Below, piece by piece: positions 44,926 to 57,324 of a stretch of 64,000 nt of DNA. Every line of letters begins with the position of its first letter. The stretch's first letter is position 1. Where the stretch lies: positions 33,724,699 through 33,788,698 of the forward strand of contig NC_066581.1 of assembly GCF_024323335.1 (NCBI RefSeq), in the 5' to 3' direction. Under the pieces are notes generated by a model. That model was not told where the DNA came from and searched no databases. It worked only from the letters and a program-made list of their open reading frames with translations. This DNA comes from Lathyrus oleraceus (taxonomy: Eukaryota > Streptophyta > Magnoliopsida > Fabales > Fabaceae). Position numbers and translations under genes: made by a program.

Positions 44926-46495
44926 AAGGACCAGGTGTTACCTCATGAATTTTTTTATTTTTTCCTGGGGTTGGTTTTGTAACCTTCCCGAATCTCAAGG
45001 AAATTGCACTCACATTAGCATTAGGGCCTTTTGGATTCACAATTGTTTGGGCAGGAAGTTGGTTTGATCCTTAAGCTTGTTGCATGGCATTCATTGAAGT
45101 GGCAAGCTGTCCAATTTGTGTCTACAAAGTCTGAATACTGGAATTTGTTCGTTGCTGAAATTGGAGATTGTTCACAATCATTTGCTTGACAAGATCCTCT
45201 AATGAAGGTCCGGAAGGTGCAGAGGTGGAGATTTGGGGAGTGGTATGTGGTTGTGGCAGGGGTATGACTAATTGTTGTTGGGTGGGTTGTTGGTTTCCAT
45301 ATCGAAGGTTTGGATGGTTCCGCCAATTGGGATGATATTTGTAGGTGGACAGATCATGAATGTTATACCCTTTATGATTGTTGCTTTGGTTGAAAAAGTT
45401 AGCTGCATATGCTTGAGGCAACTCAGTGACCGACTCATCTTGAAGAATATTACATGTGTCAGTTGGATGTTCAGTAGAAGTACAAATACCACACAACTTT
45501 GTTGCTTGAGATTTACTCACTGCCATTTGTTTCACTAAAGAAGTAAACTCTTCAATTCTGGTTTTTAGAGCCTTATTGGAAGAGGAAACCTGAATCTCAT
45601 TCACACCTTTTGTTTGGACCATGTAATTATTTCTAGTTGTGAATTGTTGGGAGTTGAGTGACATGTTCTCAATCAAGACTTTGGCAACAACTGGAGTTTT
45701 ATCAACAAGTGCTCCACCACTAGCAGCATCAAGAATGTTTCTATCCATTGGTAACAATCCCTCATAAAAATACTGAATAAACAGTTGTTCGGTAATCTGA
45801 TGTTGAGGGCAACTGGATACTAATTGTTTGAATCTCTCCTAATACTCATCCAATGACTCATTTCCCTGTCTAATACCACATTTCTTTTCGGATTAATGCA
45901 ACACTACAGGAAAATATCTCTCAAGGAAAACTTTCTTCAAATCATTCCAAGTTGTGACAGAATTCGGCTCAAGATAATATAATCAATCCTTGGCAGCACC
46001 CTGTAGTGAAAACTGAAATGCTCTTAGCTTGATGTGATATTCGGTGATTCCTTCAGGTCTCAATGATGTAGAGCAAACAACCTGAAATTTCTTAAGATGC
46101 TTATGCAAATCCTCACCTGCAAGACCACTAACCCTTGACAACAAGTGTATTAAACCAAATTTCAACTCAAAAGGAACAGTAGCATCAGCATATTCAATAC
46201 ATAAACCATTGTAATTCATATCAGGAGCAGCAAGTTGCCTTAGTGTTTTTTGTTCAACCATGTTATTAAAAGCAAGTTCAGAATCAGAATCAAATAAATT
46301 ATGCAAATAGTCAGAATCAGAATCGCTAACGGGTGGTGAACTAGTGCTAGCCTGATTTTCTCTACAGCGTGCGTGCAAGGCTCTCTCTATCTCGGGATCA
46401 AAATCAAAAAGACCAGAACGACCAGACCTAGTAGCCAGAACTAATGCAACAACAAATGCGAAAATGCCAACAATGTCCCTATTAGGCAGAAACAA
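44926..46495 (-). pseudogene. Athila-type gag remnant
   Basis: Minus-strand Gag of a Ty3/gypsy Athila-lineage element. Recognisable are DPEIERALHARCRE, then VPFELKFGLIHLLSRVSGLA, GEDLHKHLKKFQVVCSTS and the Gag core. A CCHC knuckle CGICTSTEHPTDTC (about 45490-45449) and the downstream NPKGPNANVSAISLR segment follow. A TGA replaces the Trp codon expected after AAKD at 45983-45985, with further stops around 45840-45900. The remnant has no protease or pol; it ends at the tandem repeats near 44925. Confidence 0.85.
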
Positions 46496-46848
46496 AAAGA
46501 AAGAAGAAATATGATCAAAATAAATTCAGAAAAATACAATAACACAAAATTTAATCTAATTAAGCGAAATAAGAATTTTGGATTTTTTTGGAATTTTTTC
46601 GAGACTACGAAAATAGTAAAAAAAAATCATAAAAAATAGAAAAAAAATATGAATTTGGGATATTTTTTTTGAATTTTCTGCTCCTAGTACACAAAACAGA
46701 ATTTGAATCGGCCACAAATTTTCAGAAAATCGGGTTTTTTAGACCAGGTCGGACGAACGGACGCGAATTGGCCAAAATAGCAAATCGAAGGGGCCAAAAC
46801 ACTACAATCGACACCTATGACTCAACTAACGATTAAAAACAACAAAAA
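46496..46848 (-). other. Athila leader region between PBS and gag
   Basis: About 350 bp of AT-rich untranslated leader. No gene is supported. Confidence 0.5.
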
Positions 46849-46866
46849 TCCCCGGCAACGACGCCA
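46849..46866 (-). promoter_or_regulatory. Athila primer binding site (tRNA-Asp type)
   Basis: The minus strand reads TGGCGTCGTTGCCGGGGA, three bases after the LTR end ...AAATCA. This matches the tRNA-Asp-type PBS usual for Athila elements. Confidence 0.85.
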
Positions 46867-46869
46867 ATT

Positions 46870-47931
46870 TGATTTGTTGTCGCGCACGGGTCAAAACGAG
46901 TAATTAGAAAACTGTAGTTTAGCGGAAGCGACAACTCTAGTATTGTATCGCAAGGATTCTTGTATTATTGTTAACCGAATGAAATCGATTTAGGGGGAGT
47001 TTATGTTTTAGGGATCTATTTAGAAAACAAAGTAAATAAGTTATTAAAATAAGCGATTATAAAATAAGTCAATCTACTGTTTTCGGTTTCCGGCTAATCA
47101 CTGGTTTTTACCTACCAATTCCCTAAGCGGCTTTAATCTCTATTCGATTCAATTTTGATTGACAAGCGCAATAGATATATGACAGAATTATATTCCTATA
47201 TTCCGAATTAAACAAACGGATTAATACAATCGTGAATTAAGCAAACACGATTTACAAACGCGATTTAACGACAAAGCAACGAAAACAATGTTTAACAGTT
47301 AGGAATGCAATCATACGAATGTAATCAAAACCATTCAATAAAATACAAATTAAGCAAATTAATTTTCATAGAATAGAATTGAAAGAGAACGAAATTAAAT
47401 TGATAGGATAAAACCTTAAAGCCTTGGAAATTTGGTTACAACATATTGACTCTAGAAGATTAGTTCCTCTTCATAATCACACAAAGCAAAAAGTTATCAT
47501 GAATAAGATGTAATGTGCTACAGTACCGTGACTTCCCTTTTAAACAAAATAAGGGTTGCACTTATAATTCAAATTGGGCCGGAAAACATAAATTCGACCC
47601 AACAAATGGCCCAAAAGAAATTATTTCCTAAAGTATGAAACTTAAACGAATTATGTGAGACTTCTACACTTCGAATCAGCTTTTGGATTCAACACAAAAG
47701 TTGTATCTCCTTATCTTAGCTTTCCAGCGCATGTCATAAATCACAAAATGACATCCTGTAGCTCAAGTTATGATCCGAACAGTGAGCAGATATCAAATAA
47801 CCGCTAAAACTGAAAATATCAAACGAAAATATATTAAAGGCGAACATGAACTTAAATCTAAAAAAATAATAAAATAGTAAAATAAGCAAATAAACTAGAG
47901 AAATGCCTAAGTACAATTATAGAAGAATATG
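46870..47931 (-). repeat. Athila 5' LTR, truncated by Ogre-C
   Basis: Minus-strand LTR ending at 46870 next to the PBS. It extends 1,062 bp to the edge of Ogre-C at 47932, where it stops without a terminal TG signature. Ogre-C therefore probably inserted in this LTR; the other part would lie beyond the window. No coding sequence. Confidence 0.7.
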
Positions 47932-48426
47932 TGTCGCATCACGCGAAAAACCGGCGGGAAAACAAGAACAACAGAGTCGCCACCGTGCGTTATTTATCCC
48001 AAAAAAGGGAAAGGAAACGCTCAGAGTAAACCTGGAAAGAACATGGTCTCGCGACCAAAGAGAATGGGTTCGGGAGTCGGTTATGCGAAGGGAAGGTATT
48101 AGCACCCCTACGCATCCGTAGTACTCTACGGGATCCACGCACAAAAGGAAGGAAAATGGTTGCTATAACACTGCTCACACACACACACACTGGCTGAAAG
48201 AGACACAAGAAAACAGACTGAAACTGACTCGGCAGGATATCGCATCCTGGGCCTACTTAGTCTATCAGGCATAGACATCAGAGTCGAAGTAGTTCGGACT
48301 GGGGAAACGACACATGCTCGCTAGGATGTCGCATCCTATGCATACGTATCTCCTCGGACGAGAGAAGAATCAGAGCATTCGTAGCTCGGCTGACACGCAC
48401 ACAAACAAACACAGGCAAAGGCAAAC

Positions 48427-48606
48427 GTGGAGCCTGACTGCCAATCACTGGACTTACATCAGCATCCGAACCAAAACACACACAAGGAGGCAAACGTGGA
48501 GCCTGAATGCCAATCACTGGGCTTACATCAGCATCCGAACCAAAAACACGCACTAACACTGGAACCCGAATGCCACTCGATGGACTTACATCAGCTTCCA
48601 CGCACA
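48427..48606 (-). repeat. 67-bp tandem repeat in the Ogre-C LTR, about 2.6 units
   Basis: Units start GGAGCCTGA(A/C)TGCCA and contain CTTACATCAGCATCCGAACC. The third is shortened. The same array is at about 61247-61427 in the 5' LTR. Confidence 0.85.
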
Positions 48607-48853
48607 CAACAACACAAAACAAAGACACAGGCGCCCGGAGAGATCTGCTCATCTCCTGCCTACGTACCTCATCTGGTATGAGGATCAGGGCGACGTAGTT
48701 CCCCTACGGAGGGACAAAGGACTAGCCTAACCAGATAACAGAGGGAGACACAACTAGGGAGACTACGACTCGAGCCTAGATGTTATCATGCAAAATCAAC
48801 CCTAAGTTAAGGTTTCTAGCTAACTGGCACAGGGAGCCAGCCTATCCTAAACA

Positions 48854-49012
48854 TGACTTGCACAGGAAGCAAGCCACACGCACACCTAACTTGCACAGGA
48901 AGCAAGCCAAGCAAAACCTAACTTGCACAGGAAGCAAGTCAAACAAACCCTAACTTGCACAGGAAGCAAGTCAAACAATCCTAACTTGCACAGGAAGCAA
49001 GTCAAACAATCC
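48854..49012 (-). repeat. 32-bp tandem repeat in the Ogre-C LTR, five units
   Basis: The unit contains ACTTGCACAGGAAGCAAG followed by TCAAACAAT or a variant. Five copies are also present at 61674-61833, so the copy number has not changed since insertion. Confidence 0.92.
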
Positions 49013-49119
49013 TACAAGCACAGATAGCACACACTATACACAAGCAAGTGGCTCAAACAAGGGTTAGGTTTTAGTCGAGGGGTCATATCAACCTCAACAA
49101 ACAAACCTCTGGAACTGGG

Positions 49120-49621
49120 TAAATGTTGCTCTTAACCTTGCCATTGAGGGGCTAAGGTGAAGCAGATGAAAGGTGAGTGAAGATGAGACTTCACAACTCT
49201 TATCCCTGGCCTGGGAGAGCTCAAGACAAGAATGTGTGGGTTCAGAATGTGGGAACCCTTCTACACACTTAAAACTGACTCAACTGTACAATTGTACAAG
49301 ATCTTGGGTTTGTATCTGCAATGCATCAACACAGTGGTGTGAGCAAAGCAGATGACACACTGAATAGCAGGGGATAGGTTGCATATCCCTTGGGTTCTGC
49401 CAATTGCCTCTTCACTTAGGAGGTCTTTGACTCTATGCAAGGACAAAATTAAACATCCACAAACATTGCCTCTTAAGGAGGACTTCAGACAGTTGCCTGG
49501 CCAAGTAACAGGCCAGGTCTTCCAGACTACATGAAGATTAGAAGCATACCTCAATGCAAATTGCTTATACAAGCAAAGCAAAGCAAAGTTCACAAGGAAC
49601 TAAAAGCAACTAAAGTACCTG
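49120..49621 (-). promoter_or_regulatory. Conserved LTR block shared by both Ogre subfamilies (Ogre-C 3' LTR copy)
   Basis: Sense strand opens with CAG/GTACTTTAG (49621), then AGTTCCTTGTGAACT, CCTGGC...GCCAGG and the CCTC-CTTAA-GAGG hairpin. It is strongly similar to the Ogre-A/B blocks while the neighbouring LTR is not. The identical block of the 5' LTR is at about 61940-62442. Confidence 0.6.
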
Positions 49622-52600
49622 AAATCAGTCAAGCACAGTTAGTATACAAGTCAAAGTTAAATCAAAATGAAACAGATATCAACCAGTCAACACAAGCAAG
49701 TGAATGTGCAAGGCACTGGGCTTAAGGCATGTGAGCCAAGCCACCTACAAAACAAAACATGTTAGTCAATGAAATTTAAGCAAGCTCAATCAAAAAGAAA
49801 TGGTCTCATTGGTCATTTGTTGGTCAACCTGAAAACACAAGCTCAAAAGTGAGTAACAGGACCACTAGGGCAAGCCTAGGGTCAAAAGAGAATAAGAAAG
49901 TCAAAACAGCAAGGGACAAGCATCCAAAATCATGTTCAAACAATTAAGAAACACAACCAATTGGGTTCATGTGCATATCAATCACTATCACCATTTCATG
50001 AACAAATTAGGTCAAGGTATAGCAAACAGAAGCTCATAGGAGTCAACAGCAAGACTTAGCTCAAAAGTCAACTCAAACATTTCCAAAAATCACCAAATAA
50101 ATCATGATCAATCACAACCCACAGCATGGTAAGCATGTCAAATTTCATCTCATTTGGACAAGTGGAAGGCAGTCAATGAAAATCAGAAAGTCAAAGCAAT
50201 TTTGAACATGCTCAATGAAGTCAACCAAACATGCATCAACTTAGAAAAATCATAAGTCAGAGGTGGTGTATGATAAATGAATGGGACCAAAACCATGGCA
50301 AAGATGAGGATGTCTAGTTATCTCATGTAAAATTTCATGTCCATCCAATAAAGTATGAGAATTTCACAAATGAAATGGGAACAAGTGTCACAAAAAGTCA
50401 ACATATGACTAGACAGGGGAGAAAATCCCAAACAATTAGGAAATGCCACAAATAAATCCAAGAAAATTCCCATGTAAACTAGACATACAAGAGTAGGTTC
50501 ATGCAAAAAATCAGATCAATTGGAGGTCAAGAAGCATGGTAATGAAAATCATGAAGTTGGACATCAATGGTGTGACACAAATTGTCACACCCTAATTCAA
50601 AAATTCATATCTCACAAACCAGCAATGATAAATTCACAAACTCTACACCAAATCACCATGAGTGTGTCTAGTTTAAGCACAAAAAATTTGGGAGCCATTG
50701 GATAAAGTATCACCATTTCACAAATGTTTTGGCAAAGTGTACAAAAATTGGTCACATGTCACAAACCCTAACACCAATTAAAATCCATTGATCACAAAAT
50801 TCTGGAAAAAATGTGATAAAAAGGTAGAGATCATGATGAACACAACACAAAAAATCCCATTAAATTTGGATCAAAATTGAACAAGTTATGATTTTTGTAA
50901 GATGAAGATCACAAATGAAATAAAAATGGAAAAAATAACATGGTTCAATGTGACATGGGGCCCGGGGGTGGCATTTTTGTAATTCCTCCTCCCACTTAAT
51001 CAGACGCGGTCGTTTAGGGCCAGAAAATGAAATAATTTGATTGGTCAGTAGACCAAGGCCATGCAACGTGTGAAAGGGACACAGAAAATCTGGGCAGGGT
51101 TTGGATAAATTAGGGTTTTTGCTACAGGAACCATGTTCATCTCTTCCCAATTCGTGCTCAACAATTTTTTTCAGAAAATTCAATTGAATACACAGACATG
51201 ATCATTGAGCAACACACATCAACATTCCAAACTCCATTTTCATCAAGCAAGGCCCTCCAAATGATGATTGGTGAAGGTCCTTTGGCTTGTGGATGCTTGG
51301 TTTGGCCTCATACAAACTCTGCCATGGCTGATGCCTCTTTAAAACAGTGCTAGAAAAGGTGCTTACAGGTGTGAAAAGGTGATTGCAATGAGTTTAGAAA
51401 GGTGTTTGGATGATGTACCAACAATCTCCAAGTCCAGTTCTTTTGAAGTTTTTGAAGATTTTGGAGAATGGCCAAAAAATGAGTTTGAGAGAGAGTGAGA
51501 TTTCTGTTCAGACCAAGTGGTTTGTGTGGCTGCTAGTGGTTTCAAAATGATGAAAGGATGGTGAAAATAACAATGCAAGGCTTAGTTCTCTTTGAGTTCT
51601 TGACTGGTTTTTGAAAATGCCCAGAATGTGATTTTTTGAGAATGAGTGAAGTAATGCTTCTTGCTGTCAAATGTGGTTGCCATTAGTGTTCTCCTTTGAC
51701 AGAAAATGATGGTGTATGTCTGCTATGAGAAGTACCAAGCATGACAAGGTTTTTTTCTTTTAGAAGCTCTTTGACAGATTTTTGCAAAAGTGCCAAAGTG
51801 AAGTTTTTGGAGAATGTCCATTCTGTTGTTTTTTGGCAGCAACTAGGGTTACTAAGTGACAGAAAATCATCTCCTGAAATTCTGTTTGAAGGTACCAAGT
51901 ATGGTTCATGAAAGTATGGATAGATATGGTGAAAGTGTACTTTTCTTCCAATGTTCAAGCAAACTAGCATGGGCTGTATGTACTGCATAATTTTGACTTT
52001 GTAACATGACCAAAACCAAATTTCTGAGCTATTTCAATTGGCCAAATGGTGAGAAAATGATTATATCAAAAAGTCAACCCTTGGTCAAACTTGAATTTAA
52101 ATGAGACAAGTCAAAAAATGCCATTTTGATTGGCAAGGTTTTGGTGTATGAAATTTATATTTTTGGAAAGAGGGGATCAAATGTGACTTGTAGGAAAAAA
52201 CCCCACCCAAATTGGCCAAATGGTTTGGGAGATATGGCCTTTTGAAGTTCAAGATTTTCTGAAATCGATTCGATCATAACTTGCCAACCACACATGGGAA
52301 TTGAGAGTTCTTGGACTTTTTGGAAATGGGAGAACAAGATCTTCAACTTTCATGTTGGGCAAAAATTCATTTGAAGCTTGTATCATGATGTAAGTTTGAG
52401 GATCAAGACTTTCCATTTTTGGTAAGTTTCAGTTACAGGTCCAGTTTCCATTTTTGGAAATTTCTGATCTGGCTTCAAATTCTTCCATGATGGTGTTTGA
52501 CATGATATATGAGGCCTATTTGGACATGACTGAGCTCTCTCAAACCAATTTCCATCATCAAATCACTGATTAAATGGACAGTTGACCAACAGTTGACTTT

Positions 52601-52901
52601 TAGGGTTTCTGACTGACTGTGCATTGACTGATGACCTCTGAGCCTCCAATCTTTGACCTAATCACTTCAAATGGATCCCCAAGTCATGTGAACATGTTGG
52701 ACCAACCCTAGGGCCTTGGCTCAATGAGAATTGTGCTTGCTTGCTTGACTGACTGATCTCCTGATCAGTTTGACCTAATTTCTTGATTGGCTTGCACTTG
52801 AGGCAACTGGGACAATGCAATGCTATGCAATGGATCATGATATGCTATGACCTAATATGAGATGGTATGTACAATGATAGGTGCAAATTTGAGGTGCTAC
52901 A

Positions 52902-52918
52902 GCTGCCCCTATTCAATC
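52902..52918 (-). promoter_or_regulatory. Ogre-C polypurine tract
   Basis: Sense ATTGAATAGGGGCAGC adjoining the LTR start TGTAGCACC; it shares AATAGGGGCA with Ogre-A and Ogre-B. Confidence 0.75.
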
Positions 52919-55900
52919 AGCTGGGAACCCGAATGGATGATAGCAGCGGCTGTCAGACTTTCAGGGTAACCAGGGATTGAATACCAAGAACCGTAGAATT
53001 TGCACAATAGGGATCCACCAATGGAAACGTCCACTGGGATTTGATTTTTATTACTGGGTATATATTTTTTTTGGTTTTGTTTTCAAAGGGTACGGCCACA
53101 TCCAGACATCGCAACGACGATGAATGGGAAAAGAAATCACAACTAGATGCCAACGGACAACTAGGAAAAACTCGACGTTTACCGAGACCAACGGAGAGGT
53201 GACCAGACGTTATTGAATAACTGGAAGGGATACAACCATACGTCAACGGACGAAATAGGAAAAACTCGACGTTTATCGAAACCAACGGAGAGGTAACCAG
53301 ACGTTAATGAATAACTGGGAGGACTCGGCCAGACATCAACGGATGAATGGGAGAAAACTCGACGTTTACAGACATCGGAAGATGATGTTTACAGACACCA
53401 AAAAGATCGACCAGACATTTACAGATGAATGGGAATACTCGACGTTTACGGACATCGAAAGATGATGTTTACAGACACCAAAAAGATCGACCAGACATTT
53501 ACAGATGAATGGGAGGACTCAACCAGACATCGACGGATGAATGGGAGAAAACTCGACGTTTACAGACATCGAAAGATGATGTTTACAGACACCAAAAGGA
53601 TCAACCAGACATTTACTGATGAATGGGGATACTCGACGTTTACAGACATCGAAAGATGATGTTTACAGACACCAAAAGAGATCGACCAGACATTTACTGA
53701 TGAATGGGAAAACTCGACGTTTACAGACATCGAAAAAATGATGTTTACAGACACCAAAAAGATCGACCAGACATTTACTGATGAATGGGAATAAGAGAAA
53801 CACAACCAGACGTCAACGGACGAATGGGAAAAAACTCGTCGTTTATCGAAACCAACGGAGAGGTAAGTCCACATGGGGAGGGTACAACTAGACATCACCG
53901 GATGACTAGGAAAAACTCGACGTTTATCGACACCAACAGAGAGGAGTAATGGAGATAATGAACACAACCAAATCATCAACGGATGATCGGGAAAAACTCA
54001 ACGTTTATCGACACCAACGGAGAGGAGTAATCTTCACTAGGGAAGGGATAACGATGTTACGAACATCGAAAGATGATGCTTACAGACATCAAAGAAAACC
54101 AGACACTTACGCACGACTGGGAATCACCGAAAGATGGTGTTTACCGACACCAAGGAAACAACACACACGGGTGCTGACAGGGTATACTAACATTCTCAAG
54201 ATGACCGGGCAAGGCTGAACACTTGCAGGGGGTCTCACTGGGGAGAAACAAACTTTTCTTTCACCAACGGACGAAGAAATAAATCTCTATGGGAATTATA
54301 AACACCAAATGTTGACTGGAGCAACTGTAGCCAATGCGTTGTACAGGTTGGATAAAAATCCGTCTCTGCAGGGGATACGGTCTGGTGAGGTTTCGAACAC
54401 ATGAATGCATATGTTGGAATTTTTCTATAGCGTAATGCTCCATTTATGAATGGAAATGCTACACGATTTTTGAGGATGCAATGATCACTACATGCAAAAT
54501 GCAAATGAACCCTGGCTAGGGAGCCAAAAAGATCGGATACTCCGACTCTGTGGGGAGACTCTGACTGAGGAAATACTCTGCGGGGAACTCTGCTTGGGGA
54601 ATGGTACAGCGACTTCATTGGGAGAAAGGCCCAACCAATCCTCAGACAGGATAGACTCTGCTTGGAGAAAATCTGTTACTCCGCTAGGGATAACCCACGC
54701 GATCCATAGGTAGAATCAACTCAGCTGGGGATGCCGATATCAGTCTACTACAGAAACTCGTCCAATCCACTGGTAGGATAAACTCTGCTGGAGAGATAAA
54801 TATTACTCCACTAGGGACGACCCAACCAATCCATATGTAGGAGAATCACTGCTGGAGATGTATTTCATTGAAACCCGCTCCACTCGGGGAACTTGCTGAG
54901 GAAAAACCACACCATTCTGCTGAGGAGGACGATCCTAGTGGAGAGAACAACTATAGTGGTGAGAGTAACAACTCCGTTGAGGATGATAACACGTCATATC
55001 ATACTGGAGATGAATTCCCACAAACCTGCTTGGGATAAGCACTCACGGCCATACTGGAGATAATAGCATCACAAAACCAATTGTTGGGGAACATAACTGC
55101 CAGGCGCTCAACGGGGATTCTCAACTGGGGAAATCTGCAAGCACAGGCCTGCTGGGGGGGAGCAATCCTTAGATCTGCTGGGGAAAGAAGGTACTGTCCA
55201 CAGGCATCCCTGCAGGGGAAATAACTCTGATAGCTTCAATACTGGCTTGGGCTGGGGACGTGATAACCTTCAGGCTTGCTGAGGAGACAACGATCTCGAA
55301 TCTGCCAGGGAGATCACACTCTTAATCCTCTGGGGAGATACAGCTTGTTTGACAGGGATGCCGGTCGATTCGTCGAACACTGGTACTCATCATCCACCCA
55401 TAGTGTTGACTTTCCACTTTTAAAAACTCCCAGACTCTTCTGGACTTTTCTGCTCCATCATCTTGTATTCCCAACTCGTCCGTACTTCACGGAGGTTGAA
55501 CTCTTGGGATTCATACATACTTTCCAATCATCAGACCTTGAAGAGTCTTCTTGATTATCTTTCCAGGATCGTCGTCGTAATCCTTCACTGTCTTTTCACC
55601 GTTCAACTATCCGTTGCCCCTGATCAGGCTCTGCACAAGAGATCGTCAGATACAAACGTGCCCCAGGTATGCCCCAGGTGTTCTGATATTTCAACACTTA
55701 GGTCACTCAGACTTCCAAGTAAGATTTCCAGATTTCAATCTCACAAGCATGCATCAGAAGGGACCTCTATGTTTCAAAATGCAAATATTCTTATCAAAAT
55801 AAACGGATGTTTTCGTAATCAAAACGGTAATGACAACAAAACAAAATTATTTGACTGAACACACGCTTTATTTGACTGTAATAAAAGAGGGCTCACAATT

Positions 55901-56150
55901 GAGCGACACACCGGAAGCAAACCCTGGAAAGAGGTGATTGCACACAAAAAAATCTATCCTAATGGCAACGTGAAACTGTGATCTCATTGGGTTCCAACTC
56001 AGTTACACCTCATATGTCCTCAGGACTTTCCGCACCTTCTGTCTTCTGAACAAGACGCTTCCGATCGGTCTCTGTCGGAGATTATCCAAGTCATCATGAG
56101 CACGAATGATCACGCTAGACGCAGTTGTTCATTTCATTCCCTCTTTTGCC
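52919..56150 (-). repeat. Ogre-C 3' UTR with tandem arrays
   Basis: Non-coding. About 53100-54180 holds some ten to twelve units of roughly 80 bp (spacing 78-124 bp), each with CTCGACGTTTACAGACATCG, AAGATGATGTTTACAGACACC-like and CCAGACATTTACTGATGAATGG words. About 54500-55340 repeats CTCTGCTTGGGGAA-like words at 40-70 bp. 55340-56150 shows no clear repeat. ORFs inside the arrays are repeat artefacts. Confidence 0.85.
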
Positions 56151-56342
56151 TGGACCGCCCTTTCGGGTTTCAGTCCACCGGGATACCCTTTTTTACCCAA
56201 GTCGCCCTTGCGGGTTTTCAACTTGCCGGGTGTATATTTCTTTTCTTTTATTATCCCTAACTTTTGCCCGAACCTTTCTCTTTTTTTCTTGGTTCGCCGG
56301 GATGCCCATTTTTGCCTGGACTCTTTTATTCTTTTTGTCCAG
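56151..56342 (-). ncRNA. Stem-loop array after integrase, Ogre-C copy
   Basis: Four hairpins, in sense order. 56342-56316: arms CTGGAC/GTCCAG. 56296-56269: CGAACC/GGTTCG. 56225-56198: CAAGTTG/CGACTTG around CCC-GCAA-GGG. 56177-56151: TGGACTG/CGGTCCA around CCC-GAAA-GGG. Each is preceded by CCCGG/CCCGC and three are followed by GGCAAAA. All arms differ from those of Ogre-A and from each other, yet all pair. Confidence 0.7.
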
Positions 56343-57291
56343 CGGGTTTCTTTCACGAAGTATTTTCTAACTGCGTCCGCATTCACAGGGGATGGGAAAT
56401 CGTCGTCATCCGTGGTTATCAACAACATGGCCTGGTCTGAGAAAACCTTCTTGACCACGGATGAGACACTCCTAATTGTTTATCCATTTGCCCCACGATC
56501 GTCTTGAGGAGGAAGGGTCCTTTTTCAATACCAGTTCTCCCACGTGGTACGCACAAGGTCACACTTCTCGGTTAACAACACGCTTCGTTCCTTGGGGTGC
56601 AACTGTCCCATGTCAAGTAACTGTCAGCCCTTTTCCTCAGCTGGATCCAACGTGTCATTCTGTGTCCTTATCCATTCAATCTTCTCTGATTTCTCACACA
56701 TCTGTGAGGAAGACACTGCCCCAGGTAGATGCACATCCCTAGGTTCAATATCCAGGATACAGACTTTATGTTCAGCCACCATTGTTGGTGCAACCAACTG
56801 TGATCCGGGAAGCACTAACTTATTCACCTCATCTCCTTCCCCTCAGACATCGGAATCCGTTCGGATTCGGGGTCAGACCCCTCCTCCGGGATCAGTCACT
56901 CTCAATCTTTCGATTTGAGTACCTCGAGATGTCCTCATCAGGGACCTCAAACTTCCTTGGTTGATATCCTTTCCATGGGTTGCTACTAGCTTCTCAAACA
57001 CATATGTGATCAGATCCATTTTGGACATCCACAAAGTGGTATGGATTAGCATACACTGTCTCAGTCGGCGAGCAGCCTATGCCGAAGTACATCAAGTTTT
57101 TTCGAACAGTGAGTGTATTGTTTCACAGTCGATAAACTTTTTGCTTAGGTAAATTGCATACTCTTTTCGACAAGACTAGTCATGCTGACTCAATACGCAC
57201 CTCGTAGACCCCTCGAGGGTTATCAAGTACCGGATTAACAGTTATTTCTTTCACTGAGGTATCGGAATCAGAGGTTCCTACAACTTACCCT

Positions 57292-57324
<33 letters not shown>

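Larger units (their letters stand above)
47932..52901 (-). repeat. Ogre-C 3' LTR, complete (4,970 bp)
   Basis: Minus strand from TGTAGCACCTC (52901) to ...CGTGATGCGACA (47932). The first 3.2 kb align with 60752-64000 with about eight substitutions and a handful of short indels, counted by eye. It includes subrepeats at 48427-48606 and 48854-49012 and the cross-family block at 49120-49621. The left flank ATATG (47927-47931) is a possible target duplication. No genes; the many short ORFs are mirrored in the other LTR and code for nothing recognisable. Confidence 0.95.

Noticed and set aside
48278..48698. Overlapping short ORFs on both strands, repeated at 61098-61519
   Set aside because: They lie in LTR tandem repeats and recur only because the LTR is present twice; no protein family is recognised.
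48854..49012. Regular 32-bp repeats resembling a CRISPR array
   Set aside because: Units are contiguous tandem repeats without unique spacers, inside a plant LTR.
49261..49593. 110-aa minus-strand ORF duplicated at 62082-62414
   Set aside because: It falls in the conserved LTR block; the equivalent Ogre-A and Ogre-B regions have no matching frame, so conservation is at the nucleotide level.
56129..56458. 109-aa minus-strand ORF
   Set aside because: It is the integrase C-terminal remnant reading through a lost stop into the stem-loop array, not a separate gene.
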